From an uncultured Eubacteriales bacterium (GTDB lineage: Bacteria; Bacillota; Clostridia; Christensenellales; CAG-138): DNA of 38,181 bases. Where the stretch lies: contig CADAGD010000014.1 in NCBI GenBank assembly GCA_902787375.1, positions 1-38,181 on the forward strand. Reading direction: 5' to 3'. Of the stretch, positions 21,000-31,955 are shown piece by piece (position 1 is the stretch's first letter; each line of letters begins with the position of its first letter). Under the pieces are notes generated by a model. The model did no database searches. It was not told where the DNA came from and worked only from the letters and a program-made list of their open reading frames with translations. The translations under genes and the position numbers were made by a program.

Positions 21000-23241
21000 T
21001 GCAATACCTATACGCGGCAATTAATTTCCTGCTGCTCGGACTATTGATATGGCTCGTGCTTGGGAAATCCATAAAAAAAATATTCATTTCCCGCAGGGAG
21101 AAGATAAACGCTGCCATTGATGAGGCGGAGAATTTGGAGTACCTGCTTGAGTCGGGAGAGCAGACGGATGCCGATGCAGATGATCGTGAGCTTAATGCAT
21201 CGGATGACAATACGGGCTGTTTTGATGCTATTGCCGAACAGGAGCGTCAAAATAGCTGTTTTCTGTATGAAAAACAGCGGCGCATCGAGGACGCTGAAAA
21301 GCGTCTGAATGAGCAAAAGCATGAGATAATGATACAGGCTCGGCAGAAGAGTGTAAAAGTACTGTGCGAAAGGCTTAAATCCGCTTTCCGTGAGCAGCCG
21401 TATGCTGACGGGATCCGTGCCAAGGAGCCTGCGCTCGCGGATAAGATACTGAATATTATAAGCCTTACGCCCGGTGATATGTGTTATCTGATGCGGCATG
21501 ATGTGCTTTATGTTACGCTCACTTCCGCATATCCGCTCGATCCCGCGATAGTTGACAGAATAGGTGAAAAGACAACGGCTATGCTTGATGAGGTTGGCGG
21601 CAAGCCGTCCTATTGGGTGAAGGTCGATCCTGAGCTTATCGGCGGTCTTAGACTCAGAATAGGCGATACGGTCTATGATTGCACGGTGGAAAACAGACTG
21701 TATCATCTTGAACGCGATCTTGTCAAGCGTCCGCTCCCGCAGGTCATATCCGCGCAGGATATAATTGATGATATGTTTGAGGGCATAGAGGCGGCGGAGG
21801 ATCGTGTCGATATATATCAGCTTGGACGTGTGTTGTCCGTATCGGATGGAATATGCCGACTTGACGGACTTGCCGATATAATGTACGGCGAGGTTATCGA
21901 GTTCGACTGCGGTGAGCGAGGCATGATACTCGACATAGAACCCGATAGAATAGGCTGCGTTGTCTTTGGCAAATATGAGCATATTGAGACAATGAGCCGT
22001 GTCAGAAGGATCGGAAGGATAGCAAGCGTTCCTGTTGGCGATGAGCTGCTCGGCAGAGTTGTTGACCCGCTCGGAAGGGCTATCGATGGCAAGGACAGGA
22101 TAAGGGGCAGGGAACGCCGTCCCATAGAGTACAAGGCTCCGGGTATACCCGACAGGAAGACTGTCAATGTCCCGCTGCATACGGGCATAAAAGCGGTGGA
22201 TGCGCTTGTCCCGATAGGAAGGGGACAGCGTGAGCTTATAATCGGAGATCGTCAGACGGGTAAAACCGCCATTGCCATCGACGCCATAATCAATCAAAAG
22301 GGCAAGAACATTCCCTGCATATATGTCGCAATAGGTCAGAAGGAATCCACCGTTGCGGAGATCAGGGCAAAGCTTGAAAAATACGGCGCTATGGAGTACA
22401 CGACGATAGTATCGGCAACAGCGTCAAGCTCGGCATCCATGCAGTATATCGCGCCGTTTGCAGGCGCGGCAATGAGCGAATACTTCATGTATTCGGGCAG
22501 GGATTGCCTGATAGTTTATGACGATCTTTCCAAACATGCCGTCGCATACCGTGAGCTGTCGCTCCTGCTGCACAGACCTTCCGGGCGTGAAGCTTATCCG
22601 GGAGATGTTTTCTATCTGCATTCGAGACTGCTTGAACGCGCCGCGAGGCTTTCTCCCGAATCGGGCGGGGGCTCCGTCACCGCGCTTCCGATAATCGAAA
22701 CACAGGCGGGGGATATATCGTCGTATATCCCGACAAATGTCATATCAATAACTGACGGACAGATATTCCTCGAAACCGATCTTTTCAACGAGGGACAGCG
22801 TCCCGCCGTAAATGTAGGACTGTCGGTATCCCGCGTTGGCTCCGCCGCGCAGACGCCGCTGATGAAACAGGTTTCGGGCAAGCTGAGAATGGAGCTTGCA
22901 CAGTATAGAGAGCTTAATACATTCGCGCAGTTCGGCTCAGACCTTGACGACAGCACAAGAAAGGTGCTTGATTCGGGCGTCCGTATGATGCAGGCGTTAA
23001 GGCAAAGACGGTATGAGCCGATACCCGATTGGAAACAGGCGCTTCTCATATATGCCGTTTCAGAGGGCTATGCCGACGGGACGGAGCCTGAGATGATAGA
23101 GGAGTTTGAGAAAAAGCTTTATTCATACTTTGAAAATAAGTATCCCGATATGGTAAAGACGCTTGTTTCGGGAGCAAAGATGAACAAGAGCTTTGAGAAT
23201 AGGCTCAAAGCGGTGCTTAAAAGCTTTGCGGAGGTGGGATA

Positions 23242-23242
<1 letters not shown>
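20999..23242 (+). CDS. atpA: Fused ATP synthase b'-delta-alpha polypeptide
   Basis: One 747-residue open frame combines parts that are usually separate. Residues 1-22 form a b-like membrane helix, followed by a stalk with an acidic insert (TDADADDRELNASDD, 57-71) and a charged coiled coil to about 155. Residues 165-245 match the delta/OSCP C-terminal domain (VTLTSAYPLD; VDPELIGGLRLRIGDTVYD). From about 247 a full alpha subunit of some 500 residues follows, with Walker A GDRQTGKT at 416-423. The delta N-terminal six-helix domain seems reduced or missing. No stop, ribosome-binding site or good internal start is seen at the delta/alpha junction. There is no separate atpH in the operon. b-delta fusions are known in mycobacteria; joining to alpha is unexpected because alpha is trimeric. 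Confidence 0.9.
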
Positions 23243-25541
<2,299 letters not shown>

Positions 25542-25542
25542 G

Positions 25543-25815
25543 ATGGAGAAGCTGATGACATTGAAGATAGTATCACCCGACGGCGTCAATGAATCCACTG
25601 AATGCGACGCTGTGAACCTTGCAGCGAGGGATAACCGGAAAGGAGAAGGCGGAGGAAGCGTCGGAATAAGGCATAACCATCTTCCCGCCGTTATAGCTCT
25701 GGAGCCGGGAGCGGAAGTGATTGCGAAGCTGAACGGCAGCGAAGTCTTCCGAAAGAGCATCAGCGGAGGCTTTGCAATGGTTAAGGATAACATTATAACG
25801 GTTCTGGTAGACTAA
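25543..25815 (+). CDS. atpC: ATP synthase F1 subunit epsilon, short form
   Basis: The ATG at 25543 directly follows the atpD stop and gives 90 residues (MEKLMTLKIVSPDG...). This is the N-terminal beta-sandwich that binds gamma and the c-ring, ending in the strand GGFAMVKDNIITVLVD. The usual 45-residue C-terminal two-helix domain, which inhibits ATP hydrolysis and senses ATP, is absent. A glycine-rich insert (RKGEGGGSVGIRHNH) lies in the middle. Translation is probably coupled to atpD. Confidence 0.88.
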   Translation: MEKLMTLKIVSPDGVNESTECDAVNLAARDNRKGEGGGSVGIRHNHLPAVIALEPGAEVIAKLNGSEVFRKSISGGFAMVKDNIITVLVD

Positions 25816-25841
25816 GCCGTTTAAAAAAGGAATTAAGCAAA

Positions 25842-26570
25842 ATGAAAGAACGATTTTCTCAGGATTTGTATATTGCTCCCGGCTGCGCGGACGCAGGCGG
25901 AAGGCTCGGCTATCATGATGTATTCCGACTGTTCATGGACGTGGCGTCGATACATGCCGAGCAGCTTGGCGTGGGCTTTGAGAAGATGGCGGAGCGTGAG
26001 CTTTTTTGGCTGACAGCAAAGACTCAGGTGAACTTTTACGAGCGTCCGGCAATGAATGACATGGTAACGCTCAGCACATGGCCCGAAGCTCCGGAGCGTG
26101 TAAGAGCAAACAGAAGCTATGAGATGCAAAAGAACGGAAAAACTGTTATCACAGGGAAGACCGAATGGGCGGTCATAAACACGAGAACGAATAGATTAGC
26201 ACCCATGTCAAATGTGTTCGCGGAGGACATGGCTTTCGATATTCCAACCGCATGTCCGCAGGCATTCGATAGGATACCCGATGATTATAACGAGGATGAA
26301 GCATATTATGAGTACATTGTCCGTTCAATAGATATTGATGTGGGCGGTCATATGAATAACGCGGCATATGTGCGTGCGGCGATAGGTTCGCTGTCCAATG
26401 CGGAGATCGAAAGACTCTCACCCAAACGTATGTGTGTCATATATAAAAGTCCGTGCTTTGAGGGCGATAAGCTCCGTCTGTATAAACGCGAGGACGGTGA
26501 CAGGCTCTATATCGGAATGTATTCAAATGAAAAAACATCGGTGCTTATAAGCATTGAAAAGGGTCGTTAA
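25842..26570 (+). CDS. Acyl-ACP thioesterase (FatA/FatB-like)
   Basis: The 242-residue protein has the double hot-dog fold of acyl-ACP thioesterases, which release free fatty acids from acyl carrier protein. Typical segments are GRLGYHDVFRLFMDVASIHAEQLG, FWLTAKTQV and, in the second half, DVGGHMNNAAY, which holds the presumed catalytic Asp/Asn/His. It begins 26 bases after atpC with an AAGGAA site and no promoter, so it is likely the last gene of the ATP synthase transcript. The functional meaning of this pairing is unclear. Confidence 0.88.
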   Translation: MKERFSQDLYIAPGCADAGGRLGYHDVFRLFMDVASIHAEQLGVGFEKMAERELFWLTAKTQVNFYERPAMNDMVTLSTWPEAPERVRANRSYEMQKNGKTVITGKTEWAVINTRTNRLAPMSNVFAEDMAFDIPTACPQAFDRIPDDYNEDEAYYEYIVRSIDIDVGGHMNNAAYVRAAIGSLSNAEIERLSPKRMCVIYKSPCFEGDKLRLYKREDGDRLYIGMYSNEKTSVLISIEKGR

Positions 26571-26593
26571 TCCTTGCTTGATAATGAAAGATG

Positions 26594-26626
26594 AAACCGG
26601 GCAGCCGCAGAGGTTGCCCGGTTTTT
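26594..26626 (+). terminator. Terminator at the end of the ATP synthase/thioesterase operon
   Basis: A 13-bp stem (AAACCGGGCAGCC with GGTTGCCCGGTTT, one G-U) with a 5-nt loop is followed by further T residues. It stands 24 bases after the thioesterase stop and also faces the end of the convergent dockerin gene. Confidence 0.9.
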
Positions 26627-26641
26627 CAACGTAAATATTGC

Positions 26642-28315
26642 TTATGCTTCGCCAAGCAGCAGGTTGTACATCAGGGTTATATCGGAAATACTCAAGACGC
26701 CGTCGTCGTTCAGGTCGGCATTTTGCAGCCCCTCCGTTGTAATTCCGGTCGTATCGCCGTTGAGCAGATAGCTGAACAACAAGCTTACGTCGGTGAAATC
26801 CAATACGCCGTCGCTGTTGATGTCGCCCGCGGTATCAACGGCTGCCCTTTCGAGCTTGATATTATCGAGCATTACGGGTACAGCGTTGGGATAATACACA
26901 TTCGCGTTCTTTATGTAGCTCCATTTAAACGTGTAGCTTCCGTGCTGCGGGGCGGTAAATGAGCCGGTTTTCCAGACGCCGGAAGTGCCTGCGACCGATA
27001 TTTCATCGGTGCCGTTCACGGAGAACTTGAAGTAATCTTGAGAGTAGGTATAGTAACGGTAATCAAATGACAGGGTATCGCCCGCGTTAAGCTCAAGAGT
27101 GATGGTTATGTAGGAAACCGTGTTTGCGGTCGTAATGTTTTCGCAGTAACCAACCGTTCTTCCGTTATACTCGGTAGTGAGGAACGGCTTGCTAAGGCTT
27201 GTGAAAAAATCGAGGGAGCCTCCGTCAACATTGAGGGCTTCATTAAGGTCGGACGAAGAATAAACAGGCTCGAAGAAATCCACCCGATAATCAAAATCAA
27301 CAGGAGTACCCGACTTGTTTTTCAAACCGTCGATGTGAACCGTATAAACGCCCGAATATGTGTCAATGCCTTCGGGACGGAATACTATGCAGTTGGAAAC
27401 GCCATAGCCTTGCAGATTGACGTTTAAATATCTGCCGGAGCTTGCAGCGGTGTAGCTGTCCGTGCCGGGAAGAATGAACTGCTGACCGTCAGCCTCCCTT
27501 GTTATTGTCACGGTAATATCGGAAAGAACGGGGTTGGAGTATCTATTGGGATTAAGTGTAACGCTCCAAGCGGTGTTCTTGCCGAAAGCTATAAGACCGT
27601 TGGGAAAGTTGCCGGAGGAGGGCCATGATATGAAATCATAATCCCCATAGCTTGCGCTCCTGTCGTGCGCTTTTTCGCATGTGTACCTGCCATAGCCGGT
27701 ATCGCAAGTTACATAGCCGAAACCGATTTTTCCCATGGCGGGATTGAGCTGCCAACGCCTGTGACCGAGCATCGGGATATTGCCGCCGTCGGAATCGTCC
27801 ATGAATCCGTCAGGAGTTTGGGTTAATATGCGACCCGCTGAAATATTGCTTGACGACGTTGCGGTCAGACCAAGCTGATAGAAGTCATTATCCATATCCG
27901 ACGGCTGCGCGGGATAATGGCTGAAGCTCGATGCCGCGAGCAGAACCGCGCCATACTGCGCGTTTTCGCTGAGAGCAGCGTCAAGCGTTACGCTTTTAAG
28001 TCCCGCTATGGCTCGGAGCGCGTTGAGCCTGTCCGTGGTGCGGCTCAGCAAATCCGTATTGACCGAGCCTGTGGCGTACGGAGCGGTAACGGAGGGCTCG
28101 TCAATGAAAACAGGCTCTATCATTGTTGAGGGAGCGTTCAAAAGCAGGTCGGTTATTTCGGCTTTTGTCATCTTTGCTTCGGAGTATAGTCCGCTGTCCA
28201 AATAGTTTACATCCCTGTGGTCATTCTGCGCTTTTGCGATGGCTGCCGCCGGAATAAGCGACAGTACAAACAGTAAGCCCATAAAGACTGCAATAGCTTT
28301 TTTTAAGTGTTTCAT
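26642..28315 (-). CDS. Secreted CAP-domain protein with C-terminal type I dockerin
   Basis: The start at 28315 follows GGGAGGTG and gives 557 residues; an upstream ATG at 28390 lacks a site and would mask the signal peptide. Residues 1-29 are a Sec signal peptide ending AAAIAKA. A CAP/SCP-like domain spans about 88-230 (RLNALRAIAGLKSV, SHYP, GHRRWQLNP). The middle (about 240-490) looks like beta-rich Ig-like and carbohydrate-binding-like modules. The last 60 residues hold two dockerin repeats, GDINSDGVLDFTD and ADLNDDGVLSISD, with the calcium-binding Asp pattern. A dockerin implies attachment to a cohesin scaffold, as in cellulosome-type systems. The ligand of the CAP domain is unknown. Confidence 0.88.
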   Translation of the reverse strand: MKHLKKAIAVFMGLLFVLSLIPAAAIAKAQNDHRDVNYLDSGLYSEAKMTKAEITDLLLNAPSTMIEPVFIDEPSVTAPYATGSVNTDLLSRTTDRLNALRAIAGLKSVTLDAALSENAQYGAVLLAASSFSHYPAQPSDMDNDFYQLGLTATSSSNISAGRILTQTPDGFMDDSDGGNIPMLGHRRWQLNPAMGKIGFGYVTCDTGYGRYTCEKAHDRSASYGDYDFISWPSSGNFPNGLIAFGKNTAWSVTLNPNRYSNPVLSDITVTITREADGQQFILPGTDSYTAASSGRYLNVNLQGYGVSNCIVFRPEGIDTYSGVYTVHIDGLKNKSGTPVDFDYRVDFFEPVYSSSDLNEALNVDGGSLDFFTSLSKPFLTTEYNGRTVGYCENITTANTVSYITITLELNAGDTLSFDYRYYTYSQDYFKFSVNGTDEISVAGTSGVWKTGSFTAPQHGSYTFKWSYIKNANVYYPNAVPVMLDNIKLERAAVDTAGDINSDGVLDFTDVSLLFSYLLNGDTTGITTEGLQNADLNDDGVLSISDITLMYNLLLGEA

Positions 28316-28355
28316 TTTGACACCTCCCGTATAATATAAGATATAGCATAGAGGT

Positions 28356-28384
28356 ATTGTAACACTTATGCAAAGGGTTTTCAA
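28356..28384 (-). promoter_or_regulatory. Sigma-A promoter of the dockerin/CAP gene
   Basis: On the minus strand TTGAAA (28384-28379), a 17-nt spacer and TACAAT (28361-28356) lie about 40 bases ahead of the start codon. Confidence 0.75.
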
Positions 28385-28464
28385 GGTCACAGACGCTTAT
28401 TTAATGAACAAACTGTTAACATCCATAACCCATTCAAAGCTTATTGTTCGGAAGCAAAAACGAT

Positions 28465-29586
28465 TTACGCAAAATGACCGTCTATGATGAGTTTAAGTCC
28501 TATCTCAAGCCCGGTTTTTAGTGAAGAAATATCAAGCCATTCCTCACGGGTATGGGCGCCTGCGCCGTTCAAAAGACCGAATGTGACAGCGGGAACGCCG
28601 AGAGAGAGGGGAATATTGGCGTCGGTCGAGCCTGCGCTTTTTTGAGGCTCTTTCCCGGTAACGGATCGTATGGCGGTTTCGCACCTTGAAATGAGGGCGT
28701 TATAAGCGGCTTCATCCAATTTCCCTCCGCAGGGACGCTCGCCTATAAGCTCCGCTTCAAAATCAGCTTCACCGAGATTTGCCTCGGCAAGCAGGGCTTT
28801 GAACTGTTCGCGCATGTATTCAAGGGAAAGCCTGTTTTCCGAGCGATACTCATAGAGCATTTCACAGCTCTGGGCTATCGTGTTCACGGATGTGCCGCCG
28901 CTTATGACGCCGACATTGAATGTGGTTTTTCCCTCAAAACCGGGAATCCCCTGCTCATACAGTCTCGATATAAGCTTTGACATATGATGTATTGCGCTTG
29001 GGTTCCCAAAGGCTGAAAATGAATGACCGCCGATCGTGTGCGCGGTTATACGCCAGCGTTCCGAGCCAACTGCCCTTGTTACCATGCCTCCGTCAAGATA
29101 GCAGTCAAACGAAACGACCTCCTTTATTCGCCCGTTAAAATCGCTCATTATTTGGCGTATGCCTTTAAGATTGCCCAAGCCCTCCTCGCACGAGTTGAGA
29201 ACGAACAATACCGGTGTTTTTGCACTAAGCTCATGCTCTTTTATGTATTTGAGCATGGTAAGTATTGCGGCGACATTTGCCGTATCATCCCCGACGCCGG
29301 GCGCGTAAAGTCTTCCGCTTTCGGCATGCACGGGAAGGGCTGATGTATCGGGAAAGACAACATCCGTATGCGCGCAATAGCAGGTTATGTCCATATCCTC
29401 AGCAGTACATAAGGGTATTATGACGTTCTTTGCCGAGTCGGAACAGCACTCAAAACCATTATCGACAAGCCATTTCATCAGGAACGCAACACGTTCATCC
29501 TCGTGACCGGACGGCGCGGGTATCGCGGCGATGTCGCTCAGAAGCTTTAAATGCTCATTAAAATGAGTTTCTATCCAGTTTTTCAT
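28465..29586 (-). CDS. M20-family metallopeptidase
   Basis: The 373-residue cytoplasmic protein has the M20 di-zinc centre: H73 and D75 in CAHTDV, D100/D101 in GVGDDTANV, E134/E135 in NSCEEG, an Asp in SFDCY and a C-terminal His in GAHTREEW. The lid/dimerisation domain lies between (SERWRITAHTIGGHSFSAFG). Relatives include peptidase T and aminoacyl-histidine dipeptidases, acting on di- and tripeptides or amidohydrolase substrates. The exact substrate cannot be read from the sequence. It stands alone with its own promoter. Confidence 0.9.
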   Translation of the reverse strand: MKNWIETHFNEHLKLLSDIAAIPAPSGHEDERVAFLMKWLVDNGFECCSDSAKNVIIPLCTAEDMDITCYCAHTDVVFPDTSALPVHAESGRLYAPGVGDDTANVAAILTMLKYIKEHELSAKTPVLFVLNSCEEGLGNLKGIRQIMSDFNGRIKEVVSFDCYLDGGMVTRAVGSERWRITAHTIGGHSFSAFGNPSAIHHMSKLISRLYEQGIPGFEGKTTFNVGVISGGTSVNTIAQSCEMLYEYRSENRLSLEYMREQFKALLAEANLGEADFEAELIGERPCGGKLDEAAYNALISRCETAIRSVTGKEPQKSAGSTDANIPLSLGVPAVTFGLLNGAGAHTREEWLDISSLKTGLEIGLKLIIDGHFA

Positions 29587-29625
29587 AATATCACTCCGCT
29601 TATAAAAATAGTTTTCTTATCAAAC

Positions 29626-29653
29626 ATTATAACAGCTAAACTTTGAAAATCAA
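29626..29653 (-). promoter_or_regulatory. Sigma-A promoter of the M20 peptidase gene
   Basis: On the minus strand TTGATT (29653-29648), a 16-nt spacer and TATAAT (29631-29626) lie about 40 bases upstream of the start. Confidence 0.7.
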
Positions 29654-29751
29654 CAGGCAGGCAAGCAGTTCGGATAAGCCCGAATAAAATATGTCTGCAA
29701 GAAAAAAGATGAAAAAAATCTCAAAAATGCGTCAATACTCAAAGTCCACTG

Positions 29752-29780
29752 TTGACAATCAGTCTAAAAAATAGTATAGT
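29752..29780 (+). promoter_or_regulatory. Sigma-A promoter of the pur cluster
   Basis: TTGACA at 29752-29757, a 17-nt spacer and TATAGT at 29775-29780. Transcription would start near 29787, leaving a leader of about 135 bases before purC. Confidence 0.85.
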
Positions 29781-29786
29781 AAAACA

Positions 29787-29921
29787 GTAATTGGCAAGGG
29801 CTTCGAGGCGATTTTGCTCGTGCGGTCTTTGCCTTGTTTCATTTAAATGATAATATATAAATTGGCGCCGCCTTAACGGGGACGTCAATCGCAATCAAAA
29901 ATACGCTGGAGGTTCATAAAA
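29787..29921 (+). promoter_or_regulatory. Structured 5' leader of purC, class unknown
   Basis: Two helices can be drawn. GGCAAGGGC (29793-29801) pairs fully, counting G-U, with GTCTTTGCC (29825-29833) around an inner CGAG/CTCG hairpin. ATTGGCG (29861-29867) pairs with CGTCAAT (29883-29889) around CCG/CGG. No terminator-like T-run and no match by eye to the purine, PRPP/ykkC or ZTP riboswitch cores was found. The place ahead of a purine operon makes a regulatory role plausible. The ribosome-binding site is GGAGG just before the start. Confidence 0.4.
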
Positions 29922-30635
29922 ATGGAAAAGAGAGAACAGCTTTATGAGGGCAAGGCAAAAAAGGTTTTTGCGACGGACGATAAGGAGCTTGTCATTGTAT
30001 CCTATAAGGATGACGCGACCGCGTTCAACGGTCTTAAAAAGGGTACGATAAAGGGCAAGGGAGTTATCAACAATCAGATGAGCAACCGTCTGATGAAAAT
30101 GCTTGAAAAATCCGGCATTCCCACACATTTTGTTGAAGAACTATCTGAGCGTGATACCCTTGTCAGAAAGGTATCCATTGTTCCGCTTGAGGTTATAATA
30201 AGGAACATTTCCGCAGGCTCCTTCTCCAAGAGATACGGCGTTGAGGAGGGCATCGTTTTTGACGAGCCGACAATAGAGTTTTCCTATAAAAATGATGAAT
30301 TGGGCGATCCGCTGATAAACAGCTATCATGCCGTAGCTCTCAAGCTTGCGACGAAGGATTAGATAGAAACCATTAAGCGTCTTGCTTTCGCAGTAAACAA
30401 TGAGCTGAAAAGCTTCTGGGCGGGCTGTGGAGTTACGCTCGTTGATTTTAAGCTTGAGTTCGGAAAGACCGCTGACGGCAGAATAGTTCTTGCCGATGAG
30501 ATAAGCCCCGACACATGCAGGCTTTGGGATTCCGCGACGGGCGAAAAGCTTGATAAGGACAGGTTCCGCCGTGATTTGGGAGGCGTCGAGGATGCTTATG
30601 CGGAGATTATGAGGCGCCTTAACGAGCATCTGTGA
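29922..30635 (+). pseudogene. purC: SAICAR synthetase purC interrupted by an in-frame TAG
   Basis: PurC joins CAIR and aspartate in purine synthesis. The first 146 residues ([45 protein letters not shown]) end at a TAG at 30360-30362. The same frame continues without other stops to TGA at 30633-30635 with conserved PurC sequence ([34 protein letters not shown]). Total length, 237 codons plus stop, is exactly normal. By comparison with Bacillus PurC the stop replaces a Glu or Gln codon, a single-base change. The truncated product lacks part of the active site. It is either a real nonsense mutation or a consensus error. TAG ends purF in this window, so it is a stop codon here. Confidence 0.85.
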
Positions 30636-30650
30636 TAAGGAGCATAAAAC

Positions 30651-31928
30651 ATGGCAAACTGTGCGATAGTAGGTATAAACTGGGGTGATGAGGGCAAGGG
30701 CCGCATGGTAGACCTGATGACGGAAAACTATGATGTGGTCGTTCGCTTTCAGGGCGGCGGAAATGCCGGTCATACCGTTATAAACGAGCATGGAAAGTTC
30801 GCCCTCCATCTTCTTCCTTCGGGCATATTCCGTGACGGTGTTGTCAACATACTCGGCAACGGAGTCGCGCTCGATCCGGAGAGCCTTGTTCGTGAGATGA
30901 ATGAGGTCGTCGAAAAGGGCGTTCCGCTCACTCCCGATAATCTCAAGATAAGTGAGAGGGCATCGCTTCTTCTTCCGTGGCACCGCGATATGGATGAGCT
31001 TGAGGAGCGTCGCCTTGCCGATAAAAAATACGGCTCAACAAAGCAGGGAATAGCTCCGTTCTATTCGGACAAGTACCAGAAAAAGACGGTTCTTGCGGGC
31101 GAGCTGTTCTATCCTGAGGAGCTTCGCAATCATTTGAGAAGCCTGATGGAGTGGAAGAACCTGACGCTGACAAAGGTCTACGGAGCAGAGCCTTATACCG
31201 AGCAGATGATAGAGGATTGGCTGAATAATGCCTGCGAAAAGATAAAGCCCCATGTCTGCGATACGGGAGCATTTCTGAAAAAAGCTCAGAAGGAAGGCAA
31301 GAACATACTCTTTGAGGCGCAGCTTGGCTCGTTGAGGGATTTGGATTACGGTATACATCCCTACACTACTTCCTCCAACACGATGGCGGCATATGCGCCG
31401 ATAGGCTCCGGACTGCCTTCCGCTAAGATAGAGGATGTAATAGGCGTTGTAAAGGCATATTCGACATGTGTTGGTGAAGGCCCGTTCGTATGTGAAATGT
31501 TCGGCGAGGAGGCGGATAAGCTCCGCGAGGCAGGCTTTGAATACGGAGCCAAGACAGGACGTCCCAGAAGGGTCGGGCCGCTGGATATAGTTGCAACCCG
31601 CTACGGCGTTGAGGTTCAGGCGGCGACCTGTATCGCCCTGACGAAGCTTGACGTACTCAGCTACATGGACAGGATACCCGTTTGCACGCATTATAAGCTC
31701 AACGGACAAATAGTGGATGATTTCCCGTTTCCCGTCGCGCTCGCAAAATCCGAGCCGGTCGTTGAGTATTTTGACGGTTGGGGAACCGATATATCCTCAT
31801 GCCGCAAATGGGAGGAGCTTCCGGAAAACGCAAGGAAGTATGTCCTCTTTGTTGAGAAAGAGATCGGTTGTCCGATAAAATATGTTTCAGTCGGGCCTGA
31901 GCGTGACAGTATAATAGTCAGAGATTAA
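30651..31928 (+). CDS. purA: Adenylosuccinate synthetase
   Basis: PurA converts IMP and aspartate to adenylosuccinate using GTP. The 425-residue protein has the N-terminal GINWGDEGKGRMVD GTP loop, the IMP-site GGNAGHTV, GSTKQGIAP and the C-terminal GRPRRVGPLD motif. An AAGGAG site lies nine bases before the start, 15 bases after the purC stop. Complete and normal. Confidence 0.97.
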   Translation: MANCAIVGINWGDEGKGRMVDLMTENYDVVVRFQGGGNAGHTVINEHGKFALHLLPSGIFRDGVVNILGNGVALDPESLVREMNEVVEKGVPLTPDNLKISERASLLLPWHRDMDELEERRLADKKYGSTKQGIAPFYSDKYQKKTVLAGELFYPEELRNHLRSLMEWKNLTLTKVYGAEPYTEQMIEDWLNNACEKIKPHVCDTGAFLKKAQKEGKNILFEAQLGSLRDLDYGIHPYTTSSNTMAAYAPIGSGLPSAKIEDVIGVVKAYSTCVGEGPFVCEMFGEEADKLREAGFEYGAKTGRPRRVGPLDIVATRYGVEVQAATCIALTKLDVLSYMDRIPVCTHYKLNGQIVDDFPFPVALAKSEPVVEYFDGWGTDISSCRKWEELPENARKYVLFVEKEIGCPIKYVSVGPERDSIIVRD

Positions 31929-31955
31929 CACTATCGTCAAACAGGAGTTTACAAT

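Noticed and set aside
21041..22297. 418-codon minus-strand frame opposite the fused ATP synthase gene
   Set aside because: Antisense to conserved delta and alpha sequence, with no family features.
29787..29921. Purine, PRPP/ykkC or ZTP riboswitch ahead of purC
   Set aside because: None of the conserved cores of these classes could be found by eye, so only an unclassified structured leader is reported.
30360..30362. Pyrrolysine or general TAG recoding in purC
   Set aside because: purF in the same cluster ends in TAG, PurC is not a known pyrrolysine protein, and no supporting genes are in the window.
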